Shown: piece after piece, positions 1-8,053 of the stretch
Numbering within the stretch: the first letter of the stretch is position 1
Layout: every line of letters begins with the position of its first letter
DNA from: Micromonospora sp. WMMD961
Lineage (GTDB): Bacteria > Actinomycetota > Actinomycetes > Mycobacteriales > Micromonosporaceae
Direction: 5' to 3'
Assembly (NCBI RefSeq): GCF_029626145.1
Contig: NZ_JARUBJ010000002.1
Coordinates: 5,615,501-5,679,500 of the forward strand
DNA length: 64,000 nt
Notes under the pieces: generated by a model
The model's input: the letters and a program-made list of their open reading frames with translations, nothing else
What the model was told of the DNA's origin: nothing
Database searches by the model: none
Program-made: the position numbers and the translations under genes

Positions 1-448
1 GGTAGGCGTCTCGGGCGATGTTGCGCTTCAGGCAGCGCATGATCTCGGTCATGGTCTTGCCTTTTACGGTGCGGCGGGTGACGTAGTCCTTGGTGGGTTG
101 GTGGCAGCGCATGCGGACGAGGGTGATGCCCCAGAGGGCGCGGTTGGCGTCGCGGTCGCCGCCACGGTGCAGGCGGTGGCGGTCGGTGCGTCCGGAGCTG
201 GCCGGGATGGCGGCGACGCCACAGAGCCGGGCGAAAGCCGCTTCGGAGTGCAAGCGGTGGGGGTTGTCGCCAGCGGTGACGAGGAGTTGCCCAGCGGTGT
301 CGACGCCTAAACCAGGCAGCGCGACCAGATCCGGGGCGGCGGCGGTGACGAGGGCGACCAGGTGGCTGTCGAGGTCATCGATCTCGGCCTGAAGGGCGAG
401 CCAGCGTCGGGCGAGGCTGCGCAGCGCAAGCTGGTGGCAGTCGCCGGA
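1..448 (-). pseudogene. IS110-family transposase remnant (C-terminal part)
   Basis: Read on the minus strand, this stretch encodes the C-terminal Transposase_20 region of IS110-type transposases: LPGLGVDTAGQLLVTAGDNP, then LCGVAAIPASSG, HRGGDRDANRALW, and an ending around EIMRCLKRNIARDAY. The helix-hairpin-helix-like PGLG and the GGDR-AN motif are family hallmarks. The reading frame is closed upstream by an in-frame TGA at 449-451, and no N-terminal DEDD catalytic region is recognisable beyond it, so the gene is 5' truncated. The 3' end runs off the left edge of the window. It marks an old insertion event next to other broken genes. Confidence 0.8.
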
Positions 449-726
449 TCAGAGACCGTGCCGGGCCTGAGAGCGGCGCAGAAGCGGCTGACCTGGCGGC
501 GGTGGCGGGATTGCGGTCACTGCGCCTCCGGCGGGGGCGCTCCGGCTCCAAGATGGCGTGGGGATCGTCGGCGGGTCGCGGTCCGTGGGTGGTTACGCGG
601 GCCATCCCGCCCGCCACCGACCCGGGCAAGCCGAGCAGACCACCGCCCGCTCCCCACGAGGGCGGGTCGACGGCAGACACGGATGGCTCGAACCAGCGAT
701 GTACGCCTCCAGGGCGGGACGACACG

Positions 727-1068
727 TCACGAGAAACGAGGAAGCCGAACCGCCATGTCCACCGTGCGGCAGAGGCCCCGGTAGAACTCGACCATCTTCT
801 CGTCTGTCGGCTCCTGCTCCTGCGTCTTCTGCAAGGCCCTGCGGGCACCCACGGACAGCGCACGCACGAGCCGCTTGGCAGCCTCCGGATCTTCGATCTT
901 CCGGATGTCCAGATATCCCATTGCCCGGCCGGGGCTGAGCCACTCGTCGAACTCATCGACTGCGGCCACGTCGGCGGGGACCAGCCTCATGACGTGCGAC
1001 AGCACCCTGCCCTGGATCCACCACTCCAGGTCGTCGTCGAACAGCACCGCCAACACCAGGACCCCCAT
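727..1068 (-). CDS. hypothetical membrane-anchored protein
   Basis: About 113 residues. The N-terminus is a hydrophobic segment (GMGVLVLAVLF) that extends upstream in the same frame as IPVLLLGMG. It is followed by an acidic/aromatic stretch (DDDLEWWIQGR) and a soluble part with LDIRKIEDPEAAKRLVRAL and a charged EQEPTDEKM segment. Codon usage and residue composition look like real protein, unlike the overlapping frames. The start is uncertain: ATG at 1068 is used here, and an in-frame TTG at 1077 is possible. I do not recognise the family. It lies among gene remnants in the accessory left edge, so it may itself be a leftover. Confidence 0.5.
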   Translation of the reverse strand: MGVLVLAVLFDDDLEWWIQGRVLSHVMRLVPADVAAVDEFDEWLSPGRAMGYLDIRKIEDPEAAKRLVRALSVGARRALQKTQEQEPTDEKMVEFYRGLCRTVDMAVRLPRFS

Positions 1069-1123
1069 GCCGAGCAACAGAACTGGAATACCAGAAGCCG
1101 ATGCGGATGACGTCTTTCCGCCC

Positions 1124-1261
1124 CTAGGCGTCGGCTCTCTTCGCCATCGCGATCCGCCACTCCATCGGATCTGCGTACCGGATGTCGACCACGGCCACCG
1201 TGATGTTCCGCTTCAACGTCTGACACCCTAGCTGGGTGACCAACTGAGTGACGATGAGCAC
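1124..1261 (-). CDS. small hypothetical ORF or gene fragment
   Basis: A 45-codon frame from a GTG to a TAG. It contains a convincing protein-like stretch (LKRNITVAVVDIRYADPMEW) and ends AMAKRADA. It overlaps the end of the broken metallopeptidase in another frame. No family is recognised. It may be the tail of a gene whose front has been lost. Confidence 0.3.
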   Translation of the reverse strand: MLIVTQLVTQLGCQTLKRNITVAVVDIRYADPMEWRIAMAKRADA

Positions 1262-1610
1262 GAGCAACGCTGGACTGCGGTGGACCGCCCGGACAGCTCA
1301 GCCGTGCTGCTGGCCCAGCTCATGCGCTTGAGCTGATGCAGCCGGCGGACCATGGCGGTAGCCGACACCTTCCAATATGCCTTCAGTTCCATGACGTCAG
1401 GCAGGGAAGGACTTCCCACAAGCTGAGGGATAAGTCCGTCCGCAGGCATCAAGAAGGTGCTGGCGAATGTCTTGGCATCCAGCTCGTACTGACGATTCCT
1501 GTTCGTTCGTACGTCGCGATGAATACGGAGGTGGCCAAGTTCATGCGCTAGATCGAACCGCAGCCTTTCGGGCCGAATTCTCTGTTTTGGATCAAGCCCG
1601 GCCGGCGGCA
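1228..1610 (-). pseudogene. ImmA/IrrE-family metallopeptidase remnant
   Basis: The frame contains RLRFDLAHELGHLRIHRD, the zinc-binding HExxH motif of ImmA/IrrE (DUF955, peptidase M78). This is followed by the expected acidic/Asp region (YELDAKTFASTFLMPADGL) and the helix AYWKVSATAMVRRLHQL. The N-terminal third expected in the family is absent: the sequence upstream of about 1610 changes to a GC-rich hairpin (GGCGG-CAAG-CCGCC). The C-terminus runs into an unrelated Ser/Arg-rich tail ending at 1228. Intact relatives cleave phage-type or stress repressors and usually sit beside an XRE regulator, and none is seen here. It is therefore read as a broken gene. Confidence 0.65.
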
Positions 1611-1727
1611 AGCCGCCCCGGCCGCCTACGGCGCCGGGGCGGTGAGCCACCGACAGCCGCCGGGACACGCCCTACAAGCCGCCAGAATCGTCGAGGCGGT
1701 TGGAGCGTAGAACTGCTGCTAGGGCCC

Positions 1728-1982
1728 TCAGTCCTCGTCAAGGAGGCCGAAGCTCTCCGGCAGCTCATCCAGGAGCTCACGCACGGCACCGGTCGCCTGG
1801 ATCGCCCGCTCCCGCACAAGTCTGGTAAGCACCTCACACTCGTCCGGGCCCAGAGCATCGAGGATGCCGGCCACTCGATGTTGGACCGACGCCGCCTCAT
1901 CCGGATCGACCACATCGTCATCGCTCAGCTCCAGGAACACCAGACACTCAAGTAGGGCATCCAGAAGCACGCCAGTCAGCAT
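1728..1982 (-). CDS. hypothetical acidic protein
   Basis: 84 residues from ATG at 1982. The protein is leucine- and acid-rich: MLTGVLLDALLECLVFLEL, SDDDVVDPDEAASVQHRV, then ALGPDECEVLTRLVRERA and an acidic end (ESFGLLDED). It appears to be all alpha-helical. No domain is recognised. The longer in-frame extension to 2159 is rejected because it loses protein-like composition. The gene sits next to the metallopeptidase remnant and ahead of rnpB. Confidence 0.55.
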   Translation of the reverse strand: MLTGVLLDALLECLVFLELSDDDVVDPDEAASVQHRVAGILDALGPDECEVLTRLVRERAIQATGAVRELLDELPESFGLLDED

Positions 1983-2338
1983 CGGGCGATCGTAGCGCCG
2001 GGGTACGAAGCCGACGCGGGTGGCGTTCGTCGAGGCCAGGGCTTCCGGCTGCCGCGCCCGTCCAACCCCGGGACTGGCTTGCCGCCGGATCACCGGGTCG
2101 CGGCACCAGCTCCACCGCCAGGACGTGCCCCGTCCCTCCCCCACCGCGGCCGTCTCCACGCCGAAACCACCGAGGCAGGCCCTCAGCGGCCCACCGCCGT
2201 CCAGCCAGCCCGACCCGAGATCGAGGTCAACTGAGCCGGCGCTCAGGGCGTCTCCAAGGCGTCAGGGCGTCGTCAGGGCGTCAAACGCCGGCCAAAGTTG
2301 ACCAACGACGACCATCGACGCCCGGACATAGAACTAGG
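1983..2338. other. intergenic, no gene seen
   Basis: No frame here has convincing protein composition. The right part has short direct repeats of the word GTCAGGGCGT (about 2246-2282). Nothing else is recognised. Confidence 0.4.
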
Positions 2339-2362
2339 TCAGAGCCTTGATCAAAGCTCTGA
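2339..2362 (-). terminator. hairpin downstream of rnpB
   Basis: TCAGAGC and GCTCTGA flank a TTGATCAA core, forming a near-perfect 24-nt palindrome starting about 11 nt past the 3' end of the RNase P RNA. There is no U-tract, which is common for actinobacterial terminators. Confidence 0.5.
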
Positions 2363-2372
2363 GCTGGTGGGC

Positions 2373-2796
<424 letters not shown>

Positions 2797-2917
2797 GCGC
2801 TCTCATCCTAACGACGAGCGTGCTGCCGGTATTGCCGCCCCGCCTGAGCAAGATCGCGCAGCTCACGGGCGGTCCGGCGGAGCTGCCTCGCAAGGCGACG
2901 GCTAGCCTCGTGGGGCT

Positions 2918-3679
2918 ATGGATCTCTCCCACGCCGCGCTGCTGCTCGCCGCCGGTCTCGCCGCTGGCACTGTCAACGCGGTGGCCGGTGGTGGATCGTT
3001 GATCACTTTCCCGGCGATGATCGCGGTCGGGTTGCCCCCGGTGCCGGCGAACGTCAGCAACTCGGTCGCCGTGTTCCCCGGGTACGTGGCCAGCGTGGCG
3101 GGCAGCCGGCTGGACCTGCCGCGCCCCCGCGCCCTGGCCACGCTGGTGCCGACCACGATCGTCGGCACGATCCTCGGGGCGTTGCTGCTGCTGGCCACGC
3201 CAGCCCGCGCGTTCGAGGTGGTCGTACCCTTTCTGGTCCTCGCCGCGACAGCGGTCCTGGCGTTCCAGGATCCGCTGCGCCGGCTGGTCGGTCACCCCCG
3301 GGACCTGTCGCCACGCCAGCGGACGGTCGCGGTGCAGACGATGGTCGCGCTCGGTGGGGTGTACGGCGGGTACTTCGGCGCGGCGCTCGGGGTGATGCTG
3401 GTCGCCGGGCTGGCCCTGGTGCTCGACGCGACCCTGGCGCGGGTGAGCGCGATCAAGAATCTGCTGTCCGCGGTGGTGGGGTTGACCACGCTCGTGGTGT
3501 TCGCCCTGTTCGGCCCGCTGAACTGGGCGGCGGTCGCGGTGGTCGCGCCCGCCACCCTCATCGGGGGGTACGCGGGCGCGCGTCTGGTCCGTCGGCTGCC
3601 GCCGGTGCTACTCAAGTCGGTGATCGTGGTGTTCGGTACGACGATCGGCCTCTACCTGCTCTACCGCGCCCTGAACTGA
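2918..3679 (+). CDS. TSUP-family membrane permease (TauE/SafE type)
   Basis: 253 residues with about eight hydrophobic helices and the two-fold repeat typical of the TauE/SafE/TSUP family. The first half contains AGTVNAVAGGGSLITFPAMI, the family signature GGGS-TFP. The second contains GGVYGGYFGAALGVMLVAGL, the matching repeat. The family exports or imports small sulfur- or carbon-containing anions across the cytoplasmic membrane, and the substrate cannot be told from the sequence. ATG at 2918 is the only sensible start. It stands alone, downstream of the rnpB promoter region and transcribed away from it, and is followed by a palindromic intergenic element. Confidence 0.85.
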   Translation: MDLSHAALLLAAGLAAGTVNAVAGGGSLITFPAMIAVGLPPVPANVSNSVAVFPGYVASVAGSRLDLPRPRALATLVPTTIVGTILGALLLLATPARAFEVVVPFLVLAATAVLAFQDPLRRLVGHPRDLSPRQRTVAVQTMVALGGVYGGYFGAALGVMLVAGLALVLDATLARVSAIKNLLSAVVGLTTLVVFALFGPLNWAAVAVVAPATLIGGYAGARLVRRLPPVLLKSVIVVFGTTIGLYLLYRALN

Positions 3680-3703
3680 GGGCGCCCGCGCCGGCGTCAA
3701 CGC

Positions 3704-3784
3704 CAAGATCCGCGCAACTTCCGGGAAAGTGCTGCCTCAGCAAGCCCGGAGGCAGCACCATCCCCGAAAGTGCGCGGATCTTGC
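3704..3784. repeat. intergenic palindrome, family A (CAAGATCCGCGC...)
   Basis: An inverted repeat between two convergent genes. The outer arms are CAAGATCCGCGCAACTT and AAAGTGCGCGGATCTTG, and the inner arms are GTGCTGCCTC and GAGGCAGCAC. A related element lies at 41505-41623. It may end transcription for both flanking genes, but its spread to another site suggests a dispersed repeat. Confidence 0.7.
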
Positions 3785-3810
3785 GGGCACCCGCGGGACG
3801 AGCCCAAGCG

Positions 3811-5043
3811 TCAGTACGCCTCGCCCACCGGCTCTTCGGCGGCCTTCTCGGTGCTGGCGGCGGCGCGGTTCCAGCGGGACCAGAGGACCCGTTCGCCGTA
3901 ACCGGCGGCCATCACGTGCGCAAAGGCCAGGTAGACGAGGACACCGGCGGCGAGCACCCCGAAGCCCACCCAGAACGGCAGGGCCAGTGAGTGTTCGGCG
4001 AGCTTGCCGGAGATGATCGGGGCCGGCGCGGCGGCACCCCAGCGGACCAGGTTGAACGCGCCGGTGGCGACGCGCCGGTCGGTGGACCCGAGGCCGAGGG
4101 CCAGGTCGGTGAGGTTGGCGTTGGCCAACCCCATGCAGAGGCCGGCGAGCACGAGCACGACGAGCGACTCGGCGGTGCTGGTGGAGGTGGCGAAGAGGAC
4201 CATGCAGACCAGCAGCCCGGCGATGGCCACGCCGACGGTCTGCACCGCGCCGATGCGGTGGGCCAGGCGGTGACCGATGACCAGGATGCCGGTGGCCAGG
4301 CCGAGACCCCAGCCGGTGAACGCGAGCCCCAGCGGGATGATGTCCAGGCCGAGGAAGAGCGGCGTGTAGCCGAGCACCACGAAGAACACGAAGTTGTACG
4401 CGGCGGTGACCACGCAGAGGGCGATGAACGCCGGCCGGCGGTAGGTGGCGAAGATCTGGCCGACGCGTACCGGCTGTTGCCGGTTGGTGGGCTCGCGGAG
4501 CTTGCGGGAGGCCACGCCGAGGGCGAGGACCATGAAGACGCCGCAGACGAAGAACGGCAGCCGCCAGCTGATCTCGCCGAGCAGGCCGCCGATCAGCGGG
4601 CCGACGGCGAAGCCGAGCCCGAGGGCGGTCTCGAAGAGGCCGACCACCCATTCCCGGTCGACGGCCAGGTTGACCAGCACCACCATTGCGGTGGCGAAGA
4701 ACATCGCGTTGCCCAGGCCCCAGACGCCGCGCAGCACCGACAGCTGCACGATGTTGTCGCTGAACGAGGCGAGGATCGCGGCCAGGCCGACCACGGAGAC
4801 GCCGGTGATCAGCACCGGCTTGAAGCCGAACCGGCCGCTGGCCAGCGTCGCCGGGATCATGCCCAGGGCCATGACCGCGATGTACGCGGTGAACAGCAAC
4901 TCGACCTGCCAGGCGGTGACCCCGATCGCCTCGCCGATGGCGGGCAGGATCGGGTCGACGACGGCGATGCCGGCGATGGCGAGGAAAGCCACCAGGGTGG
5001 TGGCGTAGATGGCACTGCGGTTCGGTTCGGAACGCCGATCCAC
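3811..5043 (-). CDS. MFS transporter, probable drug:H+ antiporter
   Basis: 410 residues, 12 predicted membrane helices. It starts MDRRSEPNRSAIYATTLVAF and has a first segment VVDPILPAIGEAIGVT typical of DHA1-type exporters. The A-like loop is GMIPATLASGRFGFKP, and the motif-C region is LGLGFAVGPLIGGLLG, the antiporter signature. Such proteins expel small toxic compounds using the proton gradient. The gene is divergent from a MarR-type gene, with two operator-like palindromes in the 54-bp gap. This is the classic layout of an efflux pump repressed by a ligand-sensing MarR. The substrate is unknown. It ends convergent with the TSUP gene. Confidence 0.85.
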   Translation of the reverse strand: MDRRSEPNRSAIYATTLVAFLAIAGIAVVDPILPAIGEAIGVTAWQVELLFTAYIAVMALGMIPATLASGRFGFKPVLITGVSVVGLAAILASFSDNIVQLSVLRGVWGLGNAMFFATAMVVLVNLAVDREWVVGLFETALGLGFAVGPLIGGLLGEISWRLPFFVCGVFMVLALGVASRKLREPTNRQQPVRVGQIFATYRRPAFIALCVVTAAYNFVFFVVLGYTPLFLGLDIIPLGLAFTGWGLGLATGILVIGHRLAHRIGAVQTVGVAIAGLLVCMVLFATSTSTAESLVVLVLAGLCMGLANANLTDLALGLGSTDRRVATGAFNLVRWGAAAPAPIISGKLAEHSLALPFWVGFGVLAAGVLVYLAFAHVMAAGYGERVLWSRWNRAAASTEKAAEEPVGEAY

Positions 5044-5060
5044 TCCGACTCCTTAGATAA

Positions 5061-5095
5061 CTGTATAGTACAGGTACTTATTCTGTATCATACAG
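5061..5095. promoter_or_regulatory. twin MarR-type operators
   Basis: Two 13-bp palindromes, CTGTATAGTACAG (5061-5073) and CTGTATCATACAG (5083-5095), have centres 22 bp apart, i.e. two helical turns on the same DNA face. They fill the gap between the divergent MFS and MarR genes and overlap the likely promoters. The second palindrome ends two bases before the MarR start codon. Confidence 0.75.
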
Positions 5096-5097
5096 CT

Positions 5098-5556
5098 ATG
5101 AGCGACGACCACGAGATCACCCTCGGCCGGATCGAGACCGAGGTGGCCCTGTTGATGCGCTTCGGCGAGGCGACCCGGCGGGCCACCGGCACCGCCGAGC
5201 ACCGGGTGCTCGACCGGGCCGCGTACGTGATCCTGCGGCACCTGGACAACGCCGGCCCGCAGAACGTCTCCGCGCTCGCCGCCCAACTCAACCTGGACGG
5301 CTCGACCGTGACTCGGCAGGTGTCCGCCCTGCAACGCGACGGCCTCATCGTCCGCGCCCCCGACCCGACGGACGGCCGTGGCACGGTCATCTCCCCCACC
5401 GCGGCCGGCCTGCAGCGGATGGCCGCCGTGCAGACCGCGCGCACCCGGCTCTACGGCGACATGCTGGCCGACTGGAGCGACGAGGACCGGGCCACGCTGG
5501 CCACCCTTCTGGGCCGCCTCAACCAGGCCCTGGTGCGCCGCAACCGCCGCCGCTGA
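5098..5556 (+). CDS. MarR-family transcriptional regulator
   Basis: 152 residues with the winged-helix MarR fold. The recognition helix region is NVSALAAQLNLDGSTVTRQV and the wing is DGLIVRAPDPTDGRGTVISP (the conserved DPxDxR). N- and C-terminal helices serve dimerisation. It probably represses itself and the divergent MFS pump through the twin palindromes just upstream. ATG at 5098 is chosen because the family similarity begins with the next residues. No Shine-Dalgarno sequence precedes it, because the bases before it belong to the operator. The message may therefore be leaderless. Confidence 0.88.
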   Translation: MSDDHEITLGRIETEVALLMRFGEATRRATGTAEHRVLDRAAYVILRHLDNAGPQNVSALAAQLNLDGSTVTRQVSALQRDGLIVRAPDPTDGRGTVISPTAAGLQRMAAVQTARTRLYGDMLADWSDEDRATLATLLGRLNQALVRRNRRR

Positions 5557-5670
5557 CCACGCGCGGCGGTGTCGTGGTGGCCCATCGCTCCACCCGGCCA
5601 CACCACACGCTCTTCCACCGCCTGACCGCCGCCGGCGTCCACGGTGATCGTCACAGTCGCCACGATCGCC
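5557..5670. other. intergenic, left part of a 449-bp gene-free stretch
   Basis: The gap 5557-6005 has no credible gene. It contains the palindrome at 5671-5740. The rest, including 5741-6005, is GC-rich sequence with no recognised signal. Confidence 0.4.
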
Positions 5671-5740
5671 CAAGATCCTGGTTGTAGTGGCCTGCTGCGT
5701 GGTCCGACACCACTACGACAAGGATCGGGCACGATCTTGG
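5671..5740. repeat. intergenic palindrome, family B
   Basis: CAAGATCCTGGTTGTAGTGG opens the element. It closes with CACCACTACGACAAGGATCG followed by GGCACGATCTTGG, giving a long imperfect hairpin. A close copy is at 41690-41760. It lies downstream of both convergent neighbours. Confidence 0.7.
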
Positions 5741-6005
5741 CAGCCAAGGCGCGCTCGGTCGCCGGTCTGGCCCGGCCCGGCAGCCCTCGCTGACGGGGCA
5801 ACCCTCGCTGCCGATGTCGGAGGTCGCGTGATTCGTTTACGGCATCAGCTCGATAGCACCTGAAACCACCTCACCGCCCCGCGACAACGACCCCCACGAC
5901 GACCACCCCGCCGACGCGGCCCCCAGACGACGGCGCCCAGACGACGGCCGTGGACACGGATACGCCCGGGCACCGACCGACGTCGGCACCCGGGCGTACC
6001 AGCGG

Positions 6006-7658
6006 TCAGGCGACCGGTTCGCGGGCCGAGTCGGCGTCGCGCTCGGTGCCGGGGGTGATCCGGGGGTCGCCCTCGTCGGCGAAGTAGTCGTCCGGCGTGG
6101 TGCCGTCCACTCCCTCGTCCGCCTTCGCGGCTCGCAGCGCCAGCGTCACCAGGGCAGCGACCGCCAGGTTGACCACCACCGCCACGATGCCGACGTAGAT
6201 CGTCTTGGTGGTGTCGAAGCCGAACTCCGACAGCGGGAACGCGGAGCCACCGAAGTGCTTCCGGGTCGGGCTGGCGACCTGGTAGAGCATCCACATGCCC
6301 AACCCCATGCCGACCGCCCAGCCGACGATCAGGCCGGTGCGGTGGAACCAGCGGGTGTAGAGACCCAGCGCCACCGCCGGCAGCGTCTGCAGGATGATCA
6401 CGCCGCCGATGAGTTGGAGGTCGATGGAGAACTGCGGGTCGAGGAAGACGATGCAGGCCACCGCGCCGACCTTCACCACCAAGGAGGTGATCTTCGAGAC
6501 GTTGGCCTCCTGGGCCGGGGAGGCGTCCCGCTTCAGGTACTCCTTGTAGATGTTGCGGGTGAACAGGTTCGCCGCCGCGATCGACATGATCGCTGCCGGC
6601 ACCAGTGCGCCGATGCCGATCGCCGCGTACGCGACGCCGGCGAACCAGTCCGGGAACTGCTGGTCGAACAACACCGGTACGACGGTGTTGTTGTCGACAG
6701 TGCCCTCCTTGGCGCCGGGCAGCGGCTTCACCCCGGACGCGATGGCCATGTAGCCGAGCAGCGCGATCAATCCGAGGATCAGGCTGTACGCCGGCAGCGC
6801 CGACATGTTCCGCTTGATCACATCCCGGTTCCGGCTGGCCAGCACACCGGTGATGCTGTGCGGGTAGAGGAACAGCGCCAGCGCCGAGCCGAACGCCAGG
6901 GTGACGTACTGGAGCTGGTTGTTGGCGTTGAGCAGGATCCCGTCGTTCGGGTTCTGCGCCGTGGCCTGGAACTTCGCCTCGGCGGCGTCGAAGATGCTGC
7001 CCCAACCGCCCAGCTTCTGCGGCAGCCAGATCACCGCGACCAGGATCACCACGTAGATCAGGGTGTCCTTGACGAACGCGATCAGCGCGGGCGCGCGCAG
7101 CCCCGACTGGTACGTGTACGCCGCCAGGATGGCGAACGCGATGATGATCGGCAGGTGCCGGGCCAGCGCGCTCTCGCCGGTCACCCCCATCGTCTTGAGC
7201 ACCGCCTCGATGCCGACGAGCTGCAACGCGATGTACGGCATGGTGGCCACGATGCCGGTGATCGCGACGAGCAGCGCCAGCACCGGCGAGTCGAACCGAC
7301 TGCGGACGAAATCCGCCGGGGTGACGAAGCCGTGCCGGTGCGAGACCGACCAGAGCCGGCAGAGCACCAGGAACACCATCGGGTAGATCACGATGGTGTA
7401 CGGCACCGCGAAGAAGCCCATCGCGCCCGCGCCGAACACCAGTGCCGGCACCGCCACGAATGTGTACGCGGTGTAGAGGTCGCCGCCGACCAGGAACCAG
7501 GTGATCCAGCCGCCGAAGCTGCGCCCGCCCAGGCCCCACTCGTCCAGGTGTGCCATGTCCTTCGGGGCGCGCCAGCGGGCGGCCACGAAACCCATCGCGC
7601 TGACCAGGAGGAACAACAGGGTGAAGACGATGATCTCGGTGAGATGGTCCCGCCACAT
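6006..7658 (-). CDS. sodium:solute symporter (SSS family, MctP-like)
   Basis: 550 residues with 13 or so membrane helices. The protein begins MWRDHLTEIIVFTLLFLLVS, followed by the family's early motif DEWGLGGRSFGGWITWFLVG. The core SSS signature regions lie around TPADFVRSRF, PYIALQLVGIEAVL and AIGIGALVPAAIMSIAAANL. The C-terminal tail is acidic and cytoplasmic. The family imports solutes with Na+. The DUF3311 partner and sequence style point to the monocarboxylate/acetate-type (MctP/ActP) branch, but the substrate is inferred. The start ATG overlaps the stop of the DUF3311 gene by one base (TGATG), so the two are translationally coupled. Confidence 0.88.
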   Translation of the reverse strand: MWRDHLTEIIVFTLLFLLVSAMGFVAARWRAPKDMAHLDEWGLGGRSFGGWITWFLVGGDLYTAYTFVAVPALVFGAGAMGFFAVPYTIVIYPMVFLVLCRLWSVSHRHGFVTPADFVRSRFDSPVLALLVAITGIVATMPYIALQLVGIEAVLKTMGVTGESALARHLPIIIAFAILAAYTYQSGLRAPALIAFVKDTLIYVVILVAVIWLPQKLGGWGSIFDAAEAKFQATAQNPNDGILLNANNQLQYVTLAFGSALALFLYPHSITGVLASRNRDVIKRNMSALPAYSLILGLIALLGYMAIASGVKPLPGAKEGTVDNNTVVPVLFDQQFPDWFAGVAYAAIGIGALVPAAIMSIAAANLFTRNIYKEYLKRDASPAQEANVSKITSLVVKVGAVACIVFLDPQFSIDLQLIGGVIILQTLPAVALGLYTRWFHRTGLIVGWAVGMGLGMWMLYQVASPTRKHFGGSAFPLSEFGFDTTKTIYVGIVAVVVNLAVAALVTLALRAAKADEGVDGTTPDDYFADEGDPRITPGTERDADSAREPVA

Positions 7659-7900
7659 CAGCGGTCACCCCGCTTCTTGGTCATCTGGTACACCAGCGTC
7701 GTCGTGCCGACGCCGAGCAGGATGAACGCCAGTTGCAGCCAGTAGAAACGCGGGAACCCGAAGATCCGAGGCGAGTCGGCGTTGAAGAAGGCCGGGACCA
7801 GCGGCACCACGATGGGGATGAAGAGCAACCAGTTCCAGGGGCTGTGGTCCTTCGCCCTGGTCGGCGCCGTGGTGGGCGCCTCCGGTTCCGGTGCAGCCAT
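7658..7900 (-). CDS. DUF3311 small membrane protein
   Basis: 80 residues from ATG at 7900, which has a GGAGG ribosome-binding site eight bases upstream. This start is preferred over an in-frame GTG three codons earlier. The N-terminal part is Pro/Thr-rich, followed by two membrane helices (NWLLFIPIVVPLVPAFF and FYWLQLAFILLGVGTTTLVY). DUF3311 proteins sit immediately upstream of SSS-family symporters in many actinobacteria and proteobacteria and probably act as a small accessory subunit. The one-base overlap with the symporter start supports joint synthesis. Confidence 0.85.
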   Translation of the reverse strand: MAAPEPEAPTTAPTRAKDHSPWNWLLFIPIVVPLVPAFFNADSPRIFGFPRFYWLQLAFILLGVGTTTLVYQMTKKRGDR

Positions 7901-8053
7901 CTGACACACCTCCGGGGAGTCGAGGCTCTCGATGTAACGGCCGGAGGCTACGACTTTGTGACGGCCGTCACGCGACCCGTTCGGAGGGTGCTGCGCCGAA
8001 CGGCTGGCCGGCTGCGCCGAACGGCGCGACCGACCAGCCGAAGGGTGAACGGC

